DNA of 64,000 nt from Planctomycetales bacterium 71-10 (GCA_001898385.1 MKTT01000071.1:1-64000), one strand, 5' to 3'. Shown: positions 36,567 through 46,938, numbered from the stretch's first letter. Notes: generated by a model not told the origin, from the sequence alone. Made by a program: numbers and translations.

Positions 36567-37015
36567 CAGAAGCCGTTCCCGAACCAGAACCCGGCGCGGC
36601 CGGGCACGGCGGTGGAGGCGTAGAAGCCGCCGACGCTCGCCACGCTGAGCAGGGCGAGCAGCTGCTTGCCGTACGGCGACTGGTTGAGCCAGTACTGCCA
36701 GTTGTTCCCCGAAGGGGGAGGTTCCAGCGTCACGCTCACCTTGTCGATGGTCGCCCCCGTCACCACCCCGCCGACGTCGCCGGAGGCGATCTGGTCGTTG
36801 AGGAAGGCGACGTGGGCCGTCATCAGGTTGAGCGCGAGCGTCCGCTGGGCGACGGTCATCCCGCCGCCGTAGCATCCGCCGCCGCGGTTCGAGATGTAGG
36901 CCGTCGCCGCGTCCCAGTAGGCCTGGAGGGCGACGGTGGAGTGTCGGCCAACGTCCGCGAACGCGGGGTAGGCCTGCCGGAACGCGACCTCGTGGAAGTG
37001 GATCACGCCCGACAC
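36566..37015 (-). CDS. DUF4054-like head-tail connector
   Basis: 149 residues. The opening FHEVAFRQAYPAFAD, the middle ALNLMTAHVAFLNDQIASGD and GKQLLALLSVASVGGFYAST match the DUF4054 connector family. It shares one base with the next gene. Confidence 0.8.
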   Translation of the reverse strand: MSGVIHFHEVAFRQAYPAFADVGRHSTVALQAYWDAATAYISNRGGGCYGGGMTVAQRTLALNLMTAHVAFLNDQIASGDVGGVVTGATIDKVSVTLEPPPSGNNWQYWLNQSPYGKQLLALLSVASVGGFYASTAVPGRAGFWFGNGF

Positions 37016-37024
37016 GGGAAGCCT

Positions 37025-37429
37025 TTAGGCGGCCTTCGACTTCTTGTTGGTCTTGGGCTCGATCGCGGTCAGGCCGTCCTTGGCCGGCTTGTCGCTGAAA
37101 TCCTGCGGCACGATCGGGCAGGCGTCGGTCTTCTGGTCGCGGGTCACCATGTCGGCGGCCACGACCTCTGGGTCGAGCTTGCTCTTCTCGACGCGGATGT
37201 AGCCGTTGGCCATGTGCTGCTTGAAGGAGAAGTTCTCCTTCAGCCACGCGAAGTCCTCGTCGGACACCGCCGTGTGGACGCCCAGCGGCGTGCCCAGGCG
37301 CTTCTGGTGGACGCCCGATCCGCCCTTGACGAGCACCGAACGCTCGGCGACGTTGACGCCGCGCGGCCCGTGCTCGCTGTATCGGATGTATTCGTTGTCG
37401 TTGGCCAGAGTGCTGTAGATATGGTACAT
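37025..37429 (-). CDS. Phage head-region protein of unknown function
   Basis: 134 residues between capsid and connector genes. Contains NVAERSVLVKGGSGVHQKRL and a lysine-rich end. Shared with other phages of this gene order as a small head protein, but the role is not known. Confidence 0.55.
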   Translation of the reverse strand: MYHIYSTLANDNEYIRYSEHGPRGVNVAERSVLVKGGSGVHQKRLGTPLGVHTAVSDEDFAWLKENFSFKQHMANGYIRVEKSKLDPEVVAADMVTRDQKTDACPIVPQDFSDKPAKDGLTAIEPKTNKKSKAA

Positions 37430-37453
37430 GCGGTGTGACTCCTTGATAATGAA

Positions 37454-38545
37454 CTAAATTCCGCTATAGCGGACTACGGCGAAAGGCCGCTTACACAAAG
37501 TCCCCGCCGTGGCGTTGGAGTAGTCCTCCTCGTAGCCCTTGGTCATCTGCTGGACGCCGAGCACCTGGAACTTCGCCGGGACGAGCTGGGCGAAGGTCTT
37601 GCCGTCGTCCGACGACAGGTCCGTCACCGAGTCGGCGAAGAGGTAGAACACGTTCGAGCCGCCGTTGGCCGCGTTGAGCTGCGGGGCGGAGACCACGCGG
37701 CATTTCGGGTAGGTCTGGCGCAGCCACTCGCGGACGCTCAGGCCGAAGTCCGTGGTCACCGAAAGGTACTGGTAATCGGCGGTCGCCAGGGCCAGGGTGG
37801 TGGCGGTGACTTCCGGGTTGATCGTGTCCTGAGACTGCAGCTGGAGCTGGGCGAAGGCCGTGATCAGGTCCTGCGTGATCTGCTGGAAGTTCTTCGTGGT
37901 CCAGAGGGTCGAGCTGCCGGTGCCGGTGGCCGCCACGTTCTTGTAGGCGGGCAGGTTCGGGTCGTTCAGGAAGCCGTAGGTGAGGTTGTTGCCCGAGTTG
38001 TAGCCGTAGAAGCCCACCGCGTTGCGCTGCTGCTCGAGGACGAGGCCCGCGGACTCGCGCTTGCGGCCCGCCGTGTCGACCATGATGCGGGCGGAACGCT
38101 TCGCCTCCAGCACGTCGACGCGCATGCCGAGTTCGAAGCGGACCACGGTGCGGGGCACCCAGTTCTCGTTCCAGCTGGCCAGCGGCACGTTGGTCTGGTC
38201 GCCGTAGGGGACGGCCGTGCCGGTGTTCTCGATGATGCCCTGGACGATCTCTTCGTCTTCCCAGGAGCCGGCGGTGTTGATGCCGACGATCTCATCGATC
38301 TTGCGGGCGGCCGTCATGACGCTCACGAAGCCGGGCAGGAACTGCTGCAGGAACTGCAGCTGGACGGAGATGCTCCCCTGGGTCACGCCTCCCTGGATCG
38401 AGTCCATGCCGAAGCCGGCCTCGACGATCTTGTCGAAGCCGTCCATGCCGATGCGGGCCAGGTCGGGGTAGTGCTCCACGTTGGTGAAGTTGAGGGCGTG
38501 GACGTGTCGTGCGTCCAGCGCCGAGTGAATGGTGGTCTCTTTCAT
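37454..38545 (-). CDS. Major capsid protein (DUF2184-like)
   Basis: 363 residues. Words such as GWDSIQGG-like GFGMDSIQGGVTQGSISVQL, VMTAARKIDEIVGINTAGSW, RKRESAGLVLEQQRNAVGFY and DLSSDDGKTFAQLVPAKFQV follow the DUF2184 capsid family, which has the HK97 fold. The gene follows the protease-scaffold and cement genes as expected. Confidence 0.87.
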   Translation of the reverse strand: MKETTIHSALDARHVHALNFTNVEHYPDLARIGMDGFDKIVEAGFGMDSIQGGVTQGSISVQLQFLQQFLPGFVSVMTAARKIDEIVGINTAGSWEDEEIVQGIIENTGTAVPYGDQTNVPLASWNENWVPRTVVRFELGMRVDVLEAKRSARIMVDTAGRKRESAGLVLEQQRNAVGFYGYNSGNNLTYGFLNDPNLPAYKNVAATGTGSSTLWTTKNFQQITQDLITAFAQLQLQSQDTINPEVTATTLALATADYQYLSVTTDFGLSVREWLRQTYPKCRVVSAPQLNAANGGSNVFYLFADSVTDLSSDDGKTFAQLVPAKFQVLGVQQMTKGYEEDYSNATAGTLCKRPFAVVRYSGI

Positions 38546-38571
38546 GATGGTCTATCCCTTCGGGTTGGACG

Positions 38572-39543
38572 TTAGTTGGTGAGCTTGATCACCGCGAGGC
38601 CGCCGGCCGTGTTGGCCGTGAACCGCGAGACGACGCAGTTCGGCACGAACAGGTTGGAGGGGCCCGTCATCGCCTCGGCGCCGACGGTCTGGCCGCTGGT
38701 GTTGAGGGTGTAGGTGCCCGTGCCGCCGACGCCGGAGCCGAACGCGGTGATCACCGTGTTGGGGGCGACGCCCGCGCCGAAGACCTGCTGGCCGACCTGG
38801 AGCGCGCCGGAGGTCAGGGTCGTCACCGTGAGGGTGTCGACGCCGCCGGAGGTGGCGATGCTGGCGTTGGAGGCCGCCCAGGCGGTGGCCGGGGCGTTGG
38901 CCGCCGTCATGACGGTGTCGGTGCCCACGGTCTGCGAGACGCTGATCGTGTAGGTGCCCGTGCCGCCCTTGCCGGTGCCCAGCGCGGTGATGCGGGTGCC
39001 GGGGGTGACGCCGGTGCCGGAGATGATCTGGCCCACGGCGATCTGGCCCTTCGAGATCGCGCTCACGGTCAGCGTGGTGGTGCTGATCTGGGCGGTGAAG
39101 CTCGTGGTCGGCGTGACGCTGTTGAGCGCGCCGGTCAGCGGGTCGTAGGTAACGAGGTCGCCGATACTGGCGGGGCCGGGGAGGTTCACGAAGAACTCGC
39201 CCATGATGGCCAGCTGGCCGATCGAGTAGTCGGGGAGGACCAGCGTGGGGTTCAGCGGGCCGCCGAGGCCGGTCGTGCCGTAGGAGGCGTAATCCTTCGG
39301 GTTGATCAGGATGCCGGCGAAGGTGCCGGAGCCGCCGACCTGCGCGGTGCCGGCGATGCCGCTGCCCGGGACCGGGTCGGGGTTGCCGCCGGAGGTGACG
39401 GTGTAGGCGTTGCCGATGAGGTTGGGGACGCCCGCGCTGTAGAGGTTGTAGGGGGCGGCGCGCATCGGGCCGTCGAAGGCCTGTTCGCCCACGACGCCGG
39501 CCGCGGACCAGATGTTAACGGTGGATTGGAATGCTGCAACCAT
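38572..39543 (-). CDS. Capsid cement / decoration protein with internal repeats
   Basis: 323 residues. The N-terminal third ([40 protein letters not shown]) matches a structural cement protein. Two tandem units of about 80 residues follow, marked [20 protein letters not shown] and [20 protein letters not shown], each ending GGTGTYT. Such units look like surface-exposed immunoglobulin-like or adhesive modules on the capsid. Confidence 0.72.
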   Translation of the reverse strand: MVAAFQSTVNIWSAAGVVGEQAFDGPMRAAPYNLYSAGVPNLIGNAYTVTSGGNPDPVPGSGIAGTAQVGGSGTFAGILINPKDYASYGTTGLGGPLNPTLVLPDYSIGQLAIMGEFFVNLPGPASIGDLVTYDPLTGALNSVTPTTSFTAQISTTTLTVSAISKGQIAVGQIISGTGVTPGTRITALGTGKGGTGTYTISVSQTVGTDTVMTAANAPATAWAASNASIATSGGVDTLTVTTLTSGALQVGQQVFGAGVAPNTVITAFGSGVGGTGTYTLNTSGQTVGAEAMTGPSNLFVPNCVVSRFTANTAGGLAVIKLTN

Positions 39544-39555
39544 GTGCTGGTCTCC

Positions 39556-41190
39556 TTATTTGGACTTGTTGAGGTAGGCGTCGATCTCGCTCGAACGCTT
39601 GGCGTCCGCCGAGTCGAGCGTGAACGCGTTCCTGGACGGCTTGTTGGCGGCGAAGAAGACGTTGAGGGCGGTCTCTTCGTGGCCGGCGGGGCAGGGGATG
39701 CCCAGCTTCTTGACGCCGTAGGCGGTCACCTCGTCGAGGGTCATCTCGGCGTGGTCGAACGCGCCGAAGTGCTGGGACAACTTGCCGGCCAGCTCGTTGC
39801 GGCGGGAAACCTCGGACAGCAGCGACTTGTGCGTCACCTTGTCCTGGGCGACCTTCGTCAGGGCGTCCTTGGTGGACTTGCCGAGCGAGTCCATGGCCGA
39901 CTTCAGGACCTTGAGTTCGGCTTTCAGGGCCTTGATCTCGGCGGCGTCCTCGGCGGATTTCTTCTCGGCTTCGTCGTCCTTCGATTCGTCCTCGGCCTTC
40001 TCATCCTCTTTTGCCTCGTCTTCGGCCTCTTTCTTCTTGGCCTCTTCCTCGGCGTCCTTGGCGGCCTTCTCTGCCGCCTCCTTCTCCTCGGCCTCGTCCT
40101 GCGCCTTGCGGGCGTCGATCCAGTCGAGGGCGGCTTTCAGGCCGTCCTCCGCCTTCTTCAGGCGGTCTTCCAATTCGTCCTTCTTGGTTTCGTCGGCCAT
40201 AGCCTTCTCCTCTTGGTGGTTGTCGAGCGCCAGATCGAAGTGATCGAACGCCATGTGGTTGTCGTATGCGTGGTGGTTGTCGAGGACTGCGACGTCGCAG
40301 CGTGCGGCGTCGACGAGCGCGAGGTGGTTGCCGCGCAAGTTTCGCTGGATGTAGTCGTAGCGCACGCCGTCGAAGACGCCGGAGGCCTTCTCGTAGGCGC
40401 AGCGGTATCCGAGGCTGAGGGCCCGCTTCCCGCTCTCGATGAGGGATTTCAGCTTCTCGCTGAAGATGCGAAGCGGGGCGTAGAGCACGCCGTCCTCGAA
40501 GACGACGCCCTCGCCGGTGGTGCCGTGCACGCCCTTGGACTCGGCCGGGGTGTGTCCCTCGCCGATCATGGTGTGGTCGTCGACGATGGGGATCAGCTTG
40601 AAGCTGTCCAGCATCTCCGGCGTGAACTCTTCCGCGGGGCGGTAGACGTTGTAAACCCTGTCCGGCTCCGGCGCGCCGATGCTGCGGCCCAGATACGGGA
40701 ACACGCCCGCCCGCGAGATGGGGTTGCGCTCGATGGTGATGAAGCCGTTGAGGTCCGCACGGCGTGCCGTCTCGGCGGCGTCCGCGGCGGGCGGGGCGAC
40801 GTGCTTGTTCGCCGTGTATTTCTTCAGGGTCTTCTCGACGCCGGGATGGAGCGGCTGCGGGGGCGAGGCCAGGTCGGCCCAGGCGAATTCGGTGTGCTCG
40901 TCGTTGAGGGTGGGCTCGAAGGCATCCGTGCGGGCCAGGAACGTGGTGAAGGCCACGCGGCCGTCGTCGGACCGGTCGATCTCCTCCAGGGCCGTCGGTT
41001 CGACGCCGATCTCCTCGCGGGACTCGCGTGCGGCCGCCTGCTCGGGAGACTCGCCGTCCTCGATCTTGCCGCCGGGGAAGGCCCATTGGCCGGTGTCGGA
41101 ACGCTTCAGGAGCAGGACCGTGTCGCCAGAGGCGAACAGCACGCCGGCGGCGCGGATCGGCCCCTGTCCGGGCGCCGTCTCAGGCTGCAT
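39556..41190 (-). CDS. NUDIX hydrolase fused to prohead protease (DUF2213-like) and scaffold
   Basis: 544 residues in three parts. Residues about 12-125 are NUDIX, with the box from Gly41 to Val63 ([20 protein letters not shown]) intact. Residues about 145-320 are the DUF2213 protease ([57 protein letters not shown]). Residues about 330-440 are a Glu/Lys/Ala coiled coil typical of a scaffold, ending in a small domain with [10 protein letters not shown]-like residues. The protease would cleave the scaffold after capsid assembly. A NUDIX domain on the front is unusual; it might hydrolyse nucleotides or nudge host signalling, but it may simply be a passenger. Confidence 0.82.
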   Translation of the reverse strand: MQPETAPGQGPIRAAGVLFASGDTVLLLKRSDTGQWAFPGGKIEDGESPEQAAARESREEIGVEPTALEEIDRSDDGRVAFTTFLARTDAFEPTLNDEHTEFAWADLASPPQPLHPGVEKTLKKYTANKHVAPPAADAAETARRADLNGFITIERNPISRAGVFPYLGRSIGAPEPDRVYNVYRPAEEFTPEMLDSFKLIPIVDDHTMIGEGHTPAESKGVHGTTGEGVVFEDGVLYAPLRIFSEKLKSLIESGKRALSLGYRCAYEKASGVFDGVRYDYIQRNLRGNHLALVDAARCDVAVLDNHHAYDNHMAFDHFDLALDNHQEEKAMADETKKDELEDRLKKAEDGLKAALDWIDARKAQDEAEEKEAAEKAAKDAEEEAKKKEAEDEAKEDEKAEDESKDDEAEKKSAEDAAEIKALKAELKVLKSAMDSLGKSTKDALTKVAQDKVTHKSLLSEVSRRNELAGKLSQHFGAFDHAEMTLDEVTAYGVKKLGIPCPAGHEETALNVFFAANKPSRNAFTLDSADAKRSSEIDAYLNKSK

Positions 41191-41326
41191 CGGAGACGAC
41201 TTTCGCTTCGATGCAGATGGAAGGTATCCACGCCTCGAGGCCCAGGGCGAGCAGAGGGTAGTTGATCGCCTTGATGAGCCACCAGTGCTTCACGCGGCAG
41301 TGGACGCTGATCGTCACGATGGCCAT
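41180..41326 (-). CDS. 48-residue ORF between MuF-side and protease genes
   Basis: Reads [20 protein letters not shown] and ends overlapping the protease start (stop TGA inside ATGCAGCCTGA). One hydrophobic stretch ([15 protein letters not shown]). Tight packing between two genes in the same direction favours expression. No family. Confidence 0.45.
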   Translation of the reverse strand: MAIVTISVHCRVKHWWLIKAINYPLLALGLEAWIPSICIEAKVVSDAA

Positions 41327-41327
41327 C

Positions 41328-41516
41328 TCAACCCCTCTCGGCGCGCCGGTGCCAGTCGAGGCCGAAGAGGAAACGACGCGTGTCGATGCGGTGGTAGACT
41401 TCGCGTCCGAAGACGCTGAGCACGCCGATCACGCCGACTCGGGTGTAGCGGATCGCCCCGAGGAGGCGTATCTCGACGGAGTCGCCGTCTGTGGTGCGTT
41501 TCACCAGTTCGATCAT
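41328..41516 (-). CDS. Small phage protein after MuF
   Basis: 62 residues starting MIELVKRTTDGDSVEIRLLG, overlapping the MuF-like stop (ATGA). Beta-rich and basic. Function unknown. Confidence 0.55.
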   Translation of the reverse strand: MIELVKRTTDGDSVEIRLLGAIRYTRVGVIGVLSVFGREVYHRIDTRRFLFGLDWHRRAERG

Positions 41517-42388
41517 TCCTGTACTCCGAAGTTTAAAATTGGCTGGCTCCTGCAGAGGCACCCGGGCAACTCGCCCGGCTTGACCTTGCGCTTCACGGAG
41601 GGGTCGTAGATGCCCTCTTCGAGGACATACTCTTCGCCGTCCATGTGGATGTGCGTCTGGCGCGGCTCCCTGGAACCGCTGGTATGGCGCCAGATCCCGC
41701 GAGTGACGCCGATGCGCTTCATCCGCTCTCGGCTCAAGCTTGAAAATGCCTTAACCGTTTGATCTCTGGCGATGAATCGCGCCCTCCGCAGCGTGATCCC
41801 CTTGTGCTTCTGGAGGTACGGCACCAGCTCCTGCATGCCGTTGCCGGTCGTGATGGAACGCATGACCGCGCCCTGCACCCCGGAGAGGTACTGGGCCGGG
41901 ATCGACTTGATGAGGCCGACGTTCTCGGCGACCGTGGCGTTCAGGATTTCCTTCAGTGGGCCGGAGGTGATCGCCCCGGTCGGCAGCGTCAGGTCGTCGG
42001 TCATGGAGCGTATGCTCGACTTGACCGCCACGTCGCTGGACTTGTCCGATTCGCGCGCGAACTCCTCGGCCATGGGCTTGGACAGCGAGGCGAAGAGGTC
42101 GGCGTATTTCTTGATCAGGGCGTTAGTGAGGATGCGCGCCTGGCTCGATAAGCTGGCGTCTTCCGCGAATCGCTCGACTCGGTCAGTGGCGAAAAACTCC
42201 TCGGCCGCATCGGTCTCGAAGAGCTTCTTCAGCTCGAATTCCGTCTCGGCCGTCATGCGGTCGATCAGGACTCGCAGGGTCGTGTAATAGCGCTGCTCGA
42301 TCGCGGCGTTGGGGTTCAGGACCCTTCCTTCGACTACCCCCTTCTTGCGGGGGTTGCCGAGCCACGCCTGCTTGCGGACCGAGGGCAT
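41513..42388 (-). CDS. MuF-like minor head protein
   Basis: 291 residues. C-terminal block LRRARFIARDQTVKAFSSLS, then GIWRHTSGSREPRQTHIHMD and PGCLCRSQP matches the MuF/SPP1 gp7 family conserved end. It sits directly after the portal gene and is packaged with the head. Confidence 0.82.
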   Translation of the reverse strand: MPSVRKQAWLGNPRKKGVVEGRVLNPNAAIEQRYYTTLRVLIDRMTAETEFELKKLFETDAAEEFFATDRVERFAEDASLSSQARILTNALIKKYADLFASLSKPMAEEFARESDKSSDVAVKSSIRSMTDDLTLPTGAITSGPLKEILNATVAENVGLIKSIPAQYLSGVQGAVMRSITTGNGMQELVPYLQKHKGITLRRARFIARDQTVKAFSSLSRERMKRIGVTRGIWRHTSGSREPRQTHIHMDGEEYVLEEGIYDPSVKRKVKPGELPGCLCRSQPILNFGVQE

Positions 42389-44008
42389 CTACTCGGCCCC
42401 GTTCTCTCCGGGATTCTCTTCCGACTCCGAAGCCTGCCCGGCCTGCAGTGCCGACAGTTCGGCGTCCTGCCGCTCGCGCTCGGCTTCCCGGTTCTCCAGC
42501 TCCGCCTCGCGGTCCCCGGGCCCGCCCGGCACGACCGGGTCGATGCCGTTGAAGCCGGAGTGCTTGTCGGCGATGAGCTTGGACCGCACGTCGAATCCGT
42601 CCACCGCGCCCATCTCCACGTAGGCCTGTGCGGCCTGGGCCTTCTTAAGCTCGGTCTCGGCCTGCTCGGCCGCCGTCTGCTCGTCGAGCTCGTTCCAGGA
42701 GACTTCCGTGTTGAACGGCTTCATCTTGAACTTCGGGGCCACCTCGGAGCGTATCAGCAGCAGGTGGTGGCGGTTGACCAGCGGCGATAGGTCGTGCTGC
42801 TGGAGCGAAGCCAGCATCTCGTGGTAGCTCGCCTCGTCGAACTCGCCGGTGGCATTAAAACCCTTGGGCTGCGTGCCCAGCATCTTGGTGGCGGGCACCT
42901 CGGCGGCGGCGCAGGCGATCTGGTACTGCGTCATGATCGCGGCGTCCAGCTCGGCGAGGGTCGTGTCGAACTGCTCGATCTCCTCGTCGCCGCCGATGAT
43001 CTTCACCCCGAAGTTGTTCTGGATCTGCGTCCAGTATTCCATCCGGGCGTTGAACGCCTCCTGGTTGGCCATCGCCTGGGTGATGTCCACCTTCAGCACG
43101 GTGAGCCGCTTGGTCATGGCGAGCATCGGGGCCTCGTTGGCCGTCCGCTCGGCCGCGTAGACGCGCTCGGCGATCTTCTGGGGCACGGGGATGCCGCCGT
43201 AGAGGTAGGCGGGCTTGAGGATGTCGGGCAGGTCGCCGTTGCGGTAGATCACGAGGTGCGTGCGGTGGACGCGCCTGCCGTTGATCCGCCACCAGGTCGG
43301 CTCGTAGAAGTCCATTGCGGCGGGGTTTGCCGCCGCCTCCTGGCCCAGCTCCGGCGTGATCCAGTAGGGGTCGATCTGGCTGATGCCGCGGTAGCTTCCG
43401 GGCTTCACCCCATCGGGGTTGAACGGCTTGGCGTAGTATTCCGGGTCGCTCGAATCGACGACGAACATCGCCACGCGGATGCCGAAGACACGCCCCAGCT
43501 TGACGAACTCGACGCAGTTGCGGAGCACCTCGTATTTCTTGTCTTGCTCGCGGATGTAGTCGAGCACCTCGGGGTCGACCTCGGTGCCGTCGTTGACCGA
43601 AACCTCGTACCCGTTGCGGGTGGCGTCCTTGGCCGGCATGGTGCAGGCCTTGTCGACGAACCAGTTCTGGCTGATGAGCGCCGCCGCCTGGTAGCCGATG
43701 AAGCCCTGCCCGCAGTACCACGCGAACTGGGTCTCGGGGATGTAGCCGCCGATTCCGAGGCCGTTCATGGCCTTGACGCGCTGGAGGCCCTGGGCGTCGT
43801 CCATGGCGACCGTGACGGGGTTCCCCGCCTCGTCGACCGCCTTCAGGTCGTCGACCGTCCGCTGGAACGTGAGGGCCAGGTATTCCTGGAGCCGCTTGTG
43901 GCGCCTGACCGCGTTGTCGCGGGCCGGAGGAAAGCCGTCGGTCGAGAAGAAGCCCCCGCGGGCCGGTTCTTCCGGCCGTGTCTCGGGCTGCTTCTTCTTA
44001 AACCACAT
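42389..44008 (-). CDS. Portal protein (DUF1073-like)
   Basis: 539 residues. The words [73 protein letters not shown] and [20 protein letters not shown] are the DUF1073 portal signature. The C-terminal 60 residues are Glu/Gln-rich. Forms the DNA entry ring at one capsid vertex. Confidence 0.9.
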   Translation of the reverse strand: MWFKKKQPETRPEEPARGGFFSTDGFPPARDNAVRRHKRLQEYLALTFQRTVDDLKAVDEAGNPVTVAMDDAQGLQRVKAMNGLGIGGYIPETQFAWYCGQGFIGYQAAALISQNWFVDKACTMPAKDATRNGYEVSVNDGTEVDPEVLDYIREQDKKYEVLRNCVEFVKLGRVFGIRVAMFVVDSSDPEYYAKPFNPDGVKPGSYRGISQIDPYWITPELGQEAAANPAAMDFYEPTWWRINGRRVHRTHLVIYRNGDLPDILKPAYLYGGIPVPQKIAERVYAAERTANEAPMLAMTKRLTVLKVDITQAMANQEAFNARMEYWTQIQNNFGVKIIGGDEEIEQFDTTLAELDAAIMTQYQIACAAAEVPATKMLGTQPKGFNATGEFDEASYHEMLASLQQHDLSPLVNRHHLLLIRSEVAPKFKMKPFNTEVSWNELDEQTAAEQAETELKKAQAAQAYVEMGAVDGFDVRSKLIADKHSGFNGIDPVVPGGPGDREAELENREAERERQDAELSALQAGQASESEENPGENGAE

Positions 44009-44015
44009 GGGAATC

Positions 44016-45617
44016 CTATGTTAAATCGAAAAAGCCTTTGGGCGGCCGGATGGGGTTGTAGGCGATGACCACGGCGTCCGCGAGATTCGGAGACTTGGCC
44101 CCGGCCGGCTTCTTGTCGACCAGCACCTTCCCCACTGCGTTGTATTTGTGGACGGCCTGCGAGAGCTCCATCTGGAGCTCGTGTAGCCTGGGGAGCGTCG
44201 AATCGAGGGAGATCAGCTCGGCCGAGTCGTAGACGTCGCCGTGATGGACGGCCCGGAACGTCTTGTAGAACCGGGTCCTCAGCCGCCACCAGCTCTGGGC
44301 CTTGAGGTTGGCGTACTGGTCCTCGTTGGTCGGCGACTGCTTGTCTCCGGGGATGATGTTCTTCTGCGGGTCCAGCGGGGCGGCACCAGCGTCCCACGGG
44401 TGGACTTTGAGGCCGGGCGGCAGCGTCATGTTGTTGACTCCGACTTTGAAGCCGGCGCCGACGCCGATGCTGTCGTAGTAAAGGTCGCGCACGCCGTGTT
44501 CGATGCAGCGGGGAACGGCCGCCTTGGCCGCTTCGCCCGCGTCGCCGCCCCAGTGTTCGGCATACTTCAGGATGACGCCGTGCCGGATCGCGAGGGCGTT
44601 CTTGTCGCCCCCTTCGTCCGCGACGTCCTGGCCGGCGACCTTCTCGCCGTCCGCCCCGAAGCCGAGCTTCACGTGTGCGTCGACGGCCGCCCTCACCCAG
44701 TCGGGCTGGATGATGACGCGGTCGATCGCCCCGGCATAGTCGCGGTCGACTTCCTGGGCGAATACGTGGAGCAGGCCTTCTTCCTCGGCCCGCTTGCGCC
44801 GCCGGTCGTACCATTCCTGGGTCTTGCCCGGGTGATCGCGCCAGTCGAAGACGAAGATCTGGACCTTGCCGGGGGTGTGGGGGCCGTCCGGAGTCCAGAT
44901 TTCGCCCGCCATGCGCCTGCGGTAGAAGACGTTGGCCGAGCCGTTGACGCTCGAGATGTCGATCTGGACGTCGGTGTTGTCGCCGAGCGACGCCTCGATC
45001 AGTTCTGGCTGCTCGTAGTGCGCCGACTCGTCCTTGAAGTAGATGGTCGTTCGACCGCCGCGGCCGATGTTGTTGCCCGCCTCGCCCGTGACGGCGGAGC
45101 CGCTCTGGGGGTTGAGGAGCTTCATGTGGGTGTCGTGGGACGTCGGGTCGAAGCCGACGGGCCGCATGAACGGCGGCAGGTGTTCGATGATCTGCCTGAG
45201 CTTCGGGAATATCGCCTTGGGGTCGCCCTTCTTGTCGACGTACTCTTCCTTGCGGCTGCCCCATCCGACTACGGAGCCGGGCAGGAACCGCCACATCCAG
45301 ACCGTGAAGCCGCAGGCGAGCCAGGTGGCCCCGATGTCGCGGCACTTCTCGGTCAGGCCCGATTCCTTGTTGGTCAGGCACCAGTGGAGGAACCGGACGT
45401 ATTCCTTCTGCCTGGGGAAGAGCATGAAGGGCATCAGCTTCGGGTTGGGCGGCTGGATGCGGGGGTCGAAGGTCACGCACCAGTCGCCGATCCAGTCGGC
45501 GGGGCTGTTCGCGTAATGCTGCATCACCGCCGAGCGGAGGATCGGGTCGGCGTTCAGCCGGTTCAGCAGGCGGAGCCGCCTCTCATACTCGGCCTTGACG
45601 TCGGGCGGCCAGGTCAC
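44016..45617 (-). CDS. Large terminase subunit
   Basis: 533 residues. ATPase part: [19 protein letters not shown] (Walker A variant) and [20 protein letters not shown] (Walker B DE). Nuclease part: [36 protein letters not shown] and [20 protein letters not shown] supply the catalytic aspartates of the RNase H-fold domain. It pumps DNA into the capsid and cuts it. Overlaps the small terminase stop by four bases. Confidence 0.92.
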   Translation of the reverse strand: MTWPPDVKAEYERRLRLLNRLNADPILRSAVMQHYANSPADWIGDWCVTFDPRIQPPNPKLMPFMLFPRQKEYVRFLHWCLTNKESGLTEKCRDIGATWLACGFTVWMWRFLPGSVVGWGSRKEEYVDKKGDPKAIFPKLRQIIEHLPPFMRPVGFDPTSHDTHMKLLNPQSGSAVTGEAGNNIGRGGRTTIYFKDESAHYEQPELIEASLGDNTDVQIDISSVNGSANVFYRRRMAGEIWTPDGPHTPGKVQIFVFDWRDHPGKTQEWYDRRRKRAEEEGLLHVFAQEVDRDYAGAIDRVIIQPDWVRAAVDAHVKLGFGADGEKVAGQDVADEGGDKNALAIRHGVILKYAEHWGGDAGEAAKAAVPRCIEHGVRDLYYDSIGVGAGFKVGVNNMTLPPGLKVHPWDAGAAPLDPQKNIIPGDKQSPTNEDQYANLKAQSWWRLRTRFYKTFRAVHHGDVYDSAELISLDSTLPRLHELQMELSQAVHKYNAVGKVLVDKKPAGAKSPNLADAVVIAYNPIRPPKGFFDLT

Positions 45618-46210
45618 TGGCCCTTGACGGCCTCGGCGTAGGCCCTGGCGGCCTCTTCAGGCGACGTGAATTCGGTGGGGGCCTCGACCTGGGCGACGGT
45701 CTGCTCGATGTGCTGGGTGTCGCGCCAGCTCTTGGGGCGGCGGTTGCGGAGCCAGAGCGAGGCGGCCTGGGTGTCGGGAGGGGCGGCCTTGCGGACCTCG
45801 ACGATCTGGACTTCCTCGGTGAATTGGCCGGGGCCGGTCTGGTTGCGGATCTTGAAGGCGGCCTGCTCGGTCCACTGTGCGCCCTTGGCGCGGTCGTAGA
45901 GCGAGTGGGCGATCTCGGCGTCGGCCTTGACCTTGCCCGCGCTAGCGGCCTCGGAGAATTCGGGGTGGACCTTCTTCCATTCGTAGAAGGTGTCCTCGCA
46001 AACCTCGAAGAATTCGGCCATCTCCACGTCGGTGAGGCCGAGGAGGGCGAGCTTCTTCACCTGCTCGCAGTATTCGGGCTTGTACTTGGTTGGCTGGCCG
46101 GGCTTCGGCTGGGATTCTGGCTCGTCGGCCATGGTGTTACTGGGTGAGTTTGGGCATTTCGGTTGCCCGTTCAACGAAAAATCAATGGGTTGCGAGGTGA
46201 TTGGAAGCAT
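45614..46210 (-). CDS. Small terminase subunit
   Basis: 198 residues from ATG 46210, chosen because AGGAGG lies nine bases upstream; the internal ATG at 46132 has no ribosome site. An HTH region (VKKLALLGLTDVEMAEFFEV CEDTFYEWKK, read in two parts) recognises the packaging site, followed by AEIAHSLYDRAKGAQWTEQA. First gene of the late operon. Confidence 0.85.
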   Translation of the reverse strand: MLPITSQPIDFSLNGQPKCPNSPSNTMADEPESQPKPGQPTKYKPEYCEQVKKLALLGLTDVEMAEFFEVCEDTFYEWKKVHPEFSEAASAGKVKADAEIAHSLYDRAKGAQWTEQAAFKIRNQTGPGQFTEEVQIVEVRKAAPPDTQAASLWLRNRRPKSWRDTQHIEQTVAQVEAPTEFTSPEEAARAYAEAVKGQ

Positions 46211-46233
46211 ACGAAGGGCCTCCTAATGCGATT

Positions 46234-46262
46234 ATTGTAAAATTTATATACGTTGATGTCAA
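46234..46262 (-). promoter_or_regulatory. Late-operon promoter, near-consensus sigma-70 type
   Basis: On the minus strand TTGACA (46257-46262) and TACAAT (46234-46239) are separated by exactly 17 bases in an AT-rich patch. It points at the small terminase gene, whose ribosome site is about 14 bases downstream of the -10 box. This would drive packaging, head and tail genes. Confidence 0.75.
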
Positions 46263-46287
46263 CAAGAACATAAGGGGGGCGTGAGCG

Positions 46288-46938
46288 CTAATTCGCACCC
46301 TTGGCCTCGCGCAGCGCCTTCAGCTCCTCCATGATCGGGGGGAGCTTGCCTGAGAGGCAGTCGAACGCCTCGCGGTAGAAGCGGCAGTTCCTCTGGGCGA
46401 TGAAGCGGACGTGCCCGGAGGCGGCGTTCGTGTGGACGGCGTGGTCGATCCACTTCTGGTGCCGCGCCGGGACGCGGATGAGGAGCAGTGTGAAGCCCCG
46501 CTCGCGCAGGTCGTCCCCGTCGGTGGCCTCCCCGCTGGCGGCGACCTTGCGCCGCAGGCCGAGCCTCGCCTGCTGGACCATCTGCCATTGCTCGTACGTC
46601 TGGCCGTCGTGCAGGTGCTGGTCGTCGAGCGTGCCTCGCTCCCAGAGCCAGTTCATGACGTTCTGGACTTGGGCCTGCGCGAACCGCACGTGCTGGAGGG
46701 CGATGTCGCCGATCACCTGGTTGGTGCCGCGGCCGTGGCATGTTCGGCAGGGGACGATGCCGCGGCCGTAGGGGTCGGGGAACGAGCCGCGGCCGTTGCA
46801 CTCGGAGCAGGGGGTGTTGTAGACGAGGTCGCCCTTGGCGGCGCGCTCGGGCGTGACGATCGGCTGGTTCGCAGGACGCCACTGCGTGACGTCGATGTGC
46901 TCGTAGTCCTCGGACTCGCGCCGATCCCCTGAAACCAT
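46288..46938 (-). CDS. DnaJ-type zinc-finger phage protein
   Basis: 216 residues. Two CxxCxGxG units (CSECNGRG and CRTCHGRG) at residues about 44-72 form a DnaJ-like zinc site. The middle (FAQAQVQNVMNWLWERGTLD) is helical; the end has FYREAFDCLSGKLPPIMEEL. It is last in its own transcript just before the late promoter, where phages often keep a late regulator or host-takeover protein. Specific role unknown. Confidence 0.65.
   Translation of the reverse strand: MVSGDRRESEDYEHIDVTQWRPANQPIVTPERAAKGDLVYNTPCSECNGRGSFPDPYGRGIVPCRTCHGRGTNQVIGDIALQHVRFAQAQVQNVMNWLWERGTLDDQHLHDGQTYEQWQMVQQARLGLRRKVAASGEATDGDDLRERGFTLLLIRVPARHQKWIDHAVHTNAASGHVRFIAQRNCRFYREAFDCLSGKLPPIMEELKALREAKGAN

Noticed and set aside
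42794-44068. 424-codon plus-strand ORF opposite the portal gene
   Set aside because: Antisense shadow with repeated Leu/Val/Asp/His pattern; the minus-strand portal is clear.
46132-46210. Internal ATG at 46132 as start of the small terminase
   Set aside because: No ribosome site there, whereas AGGAGG precedes ATG 46210.
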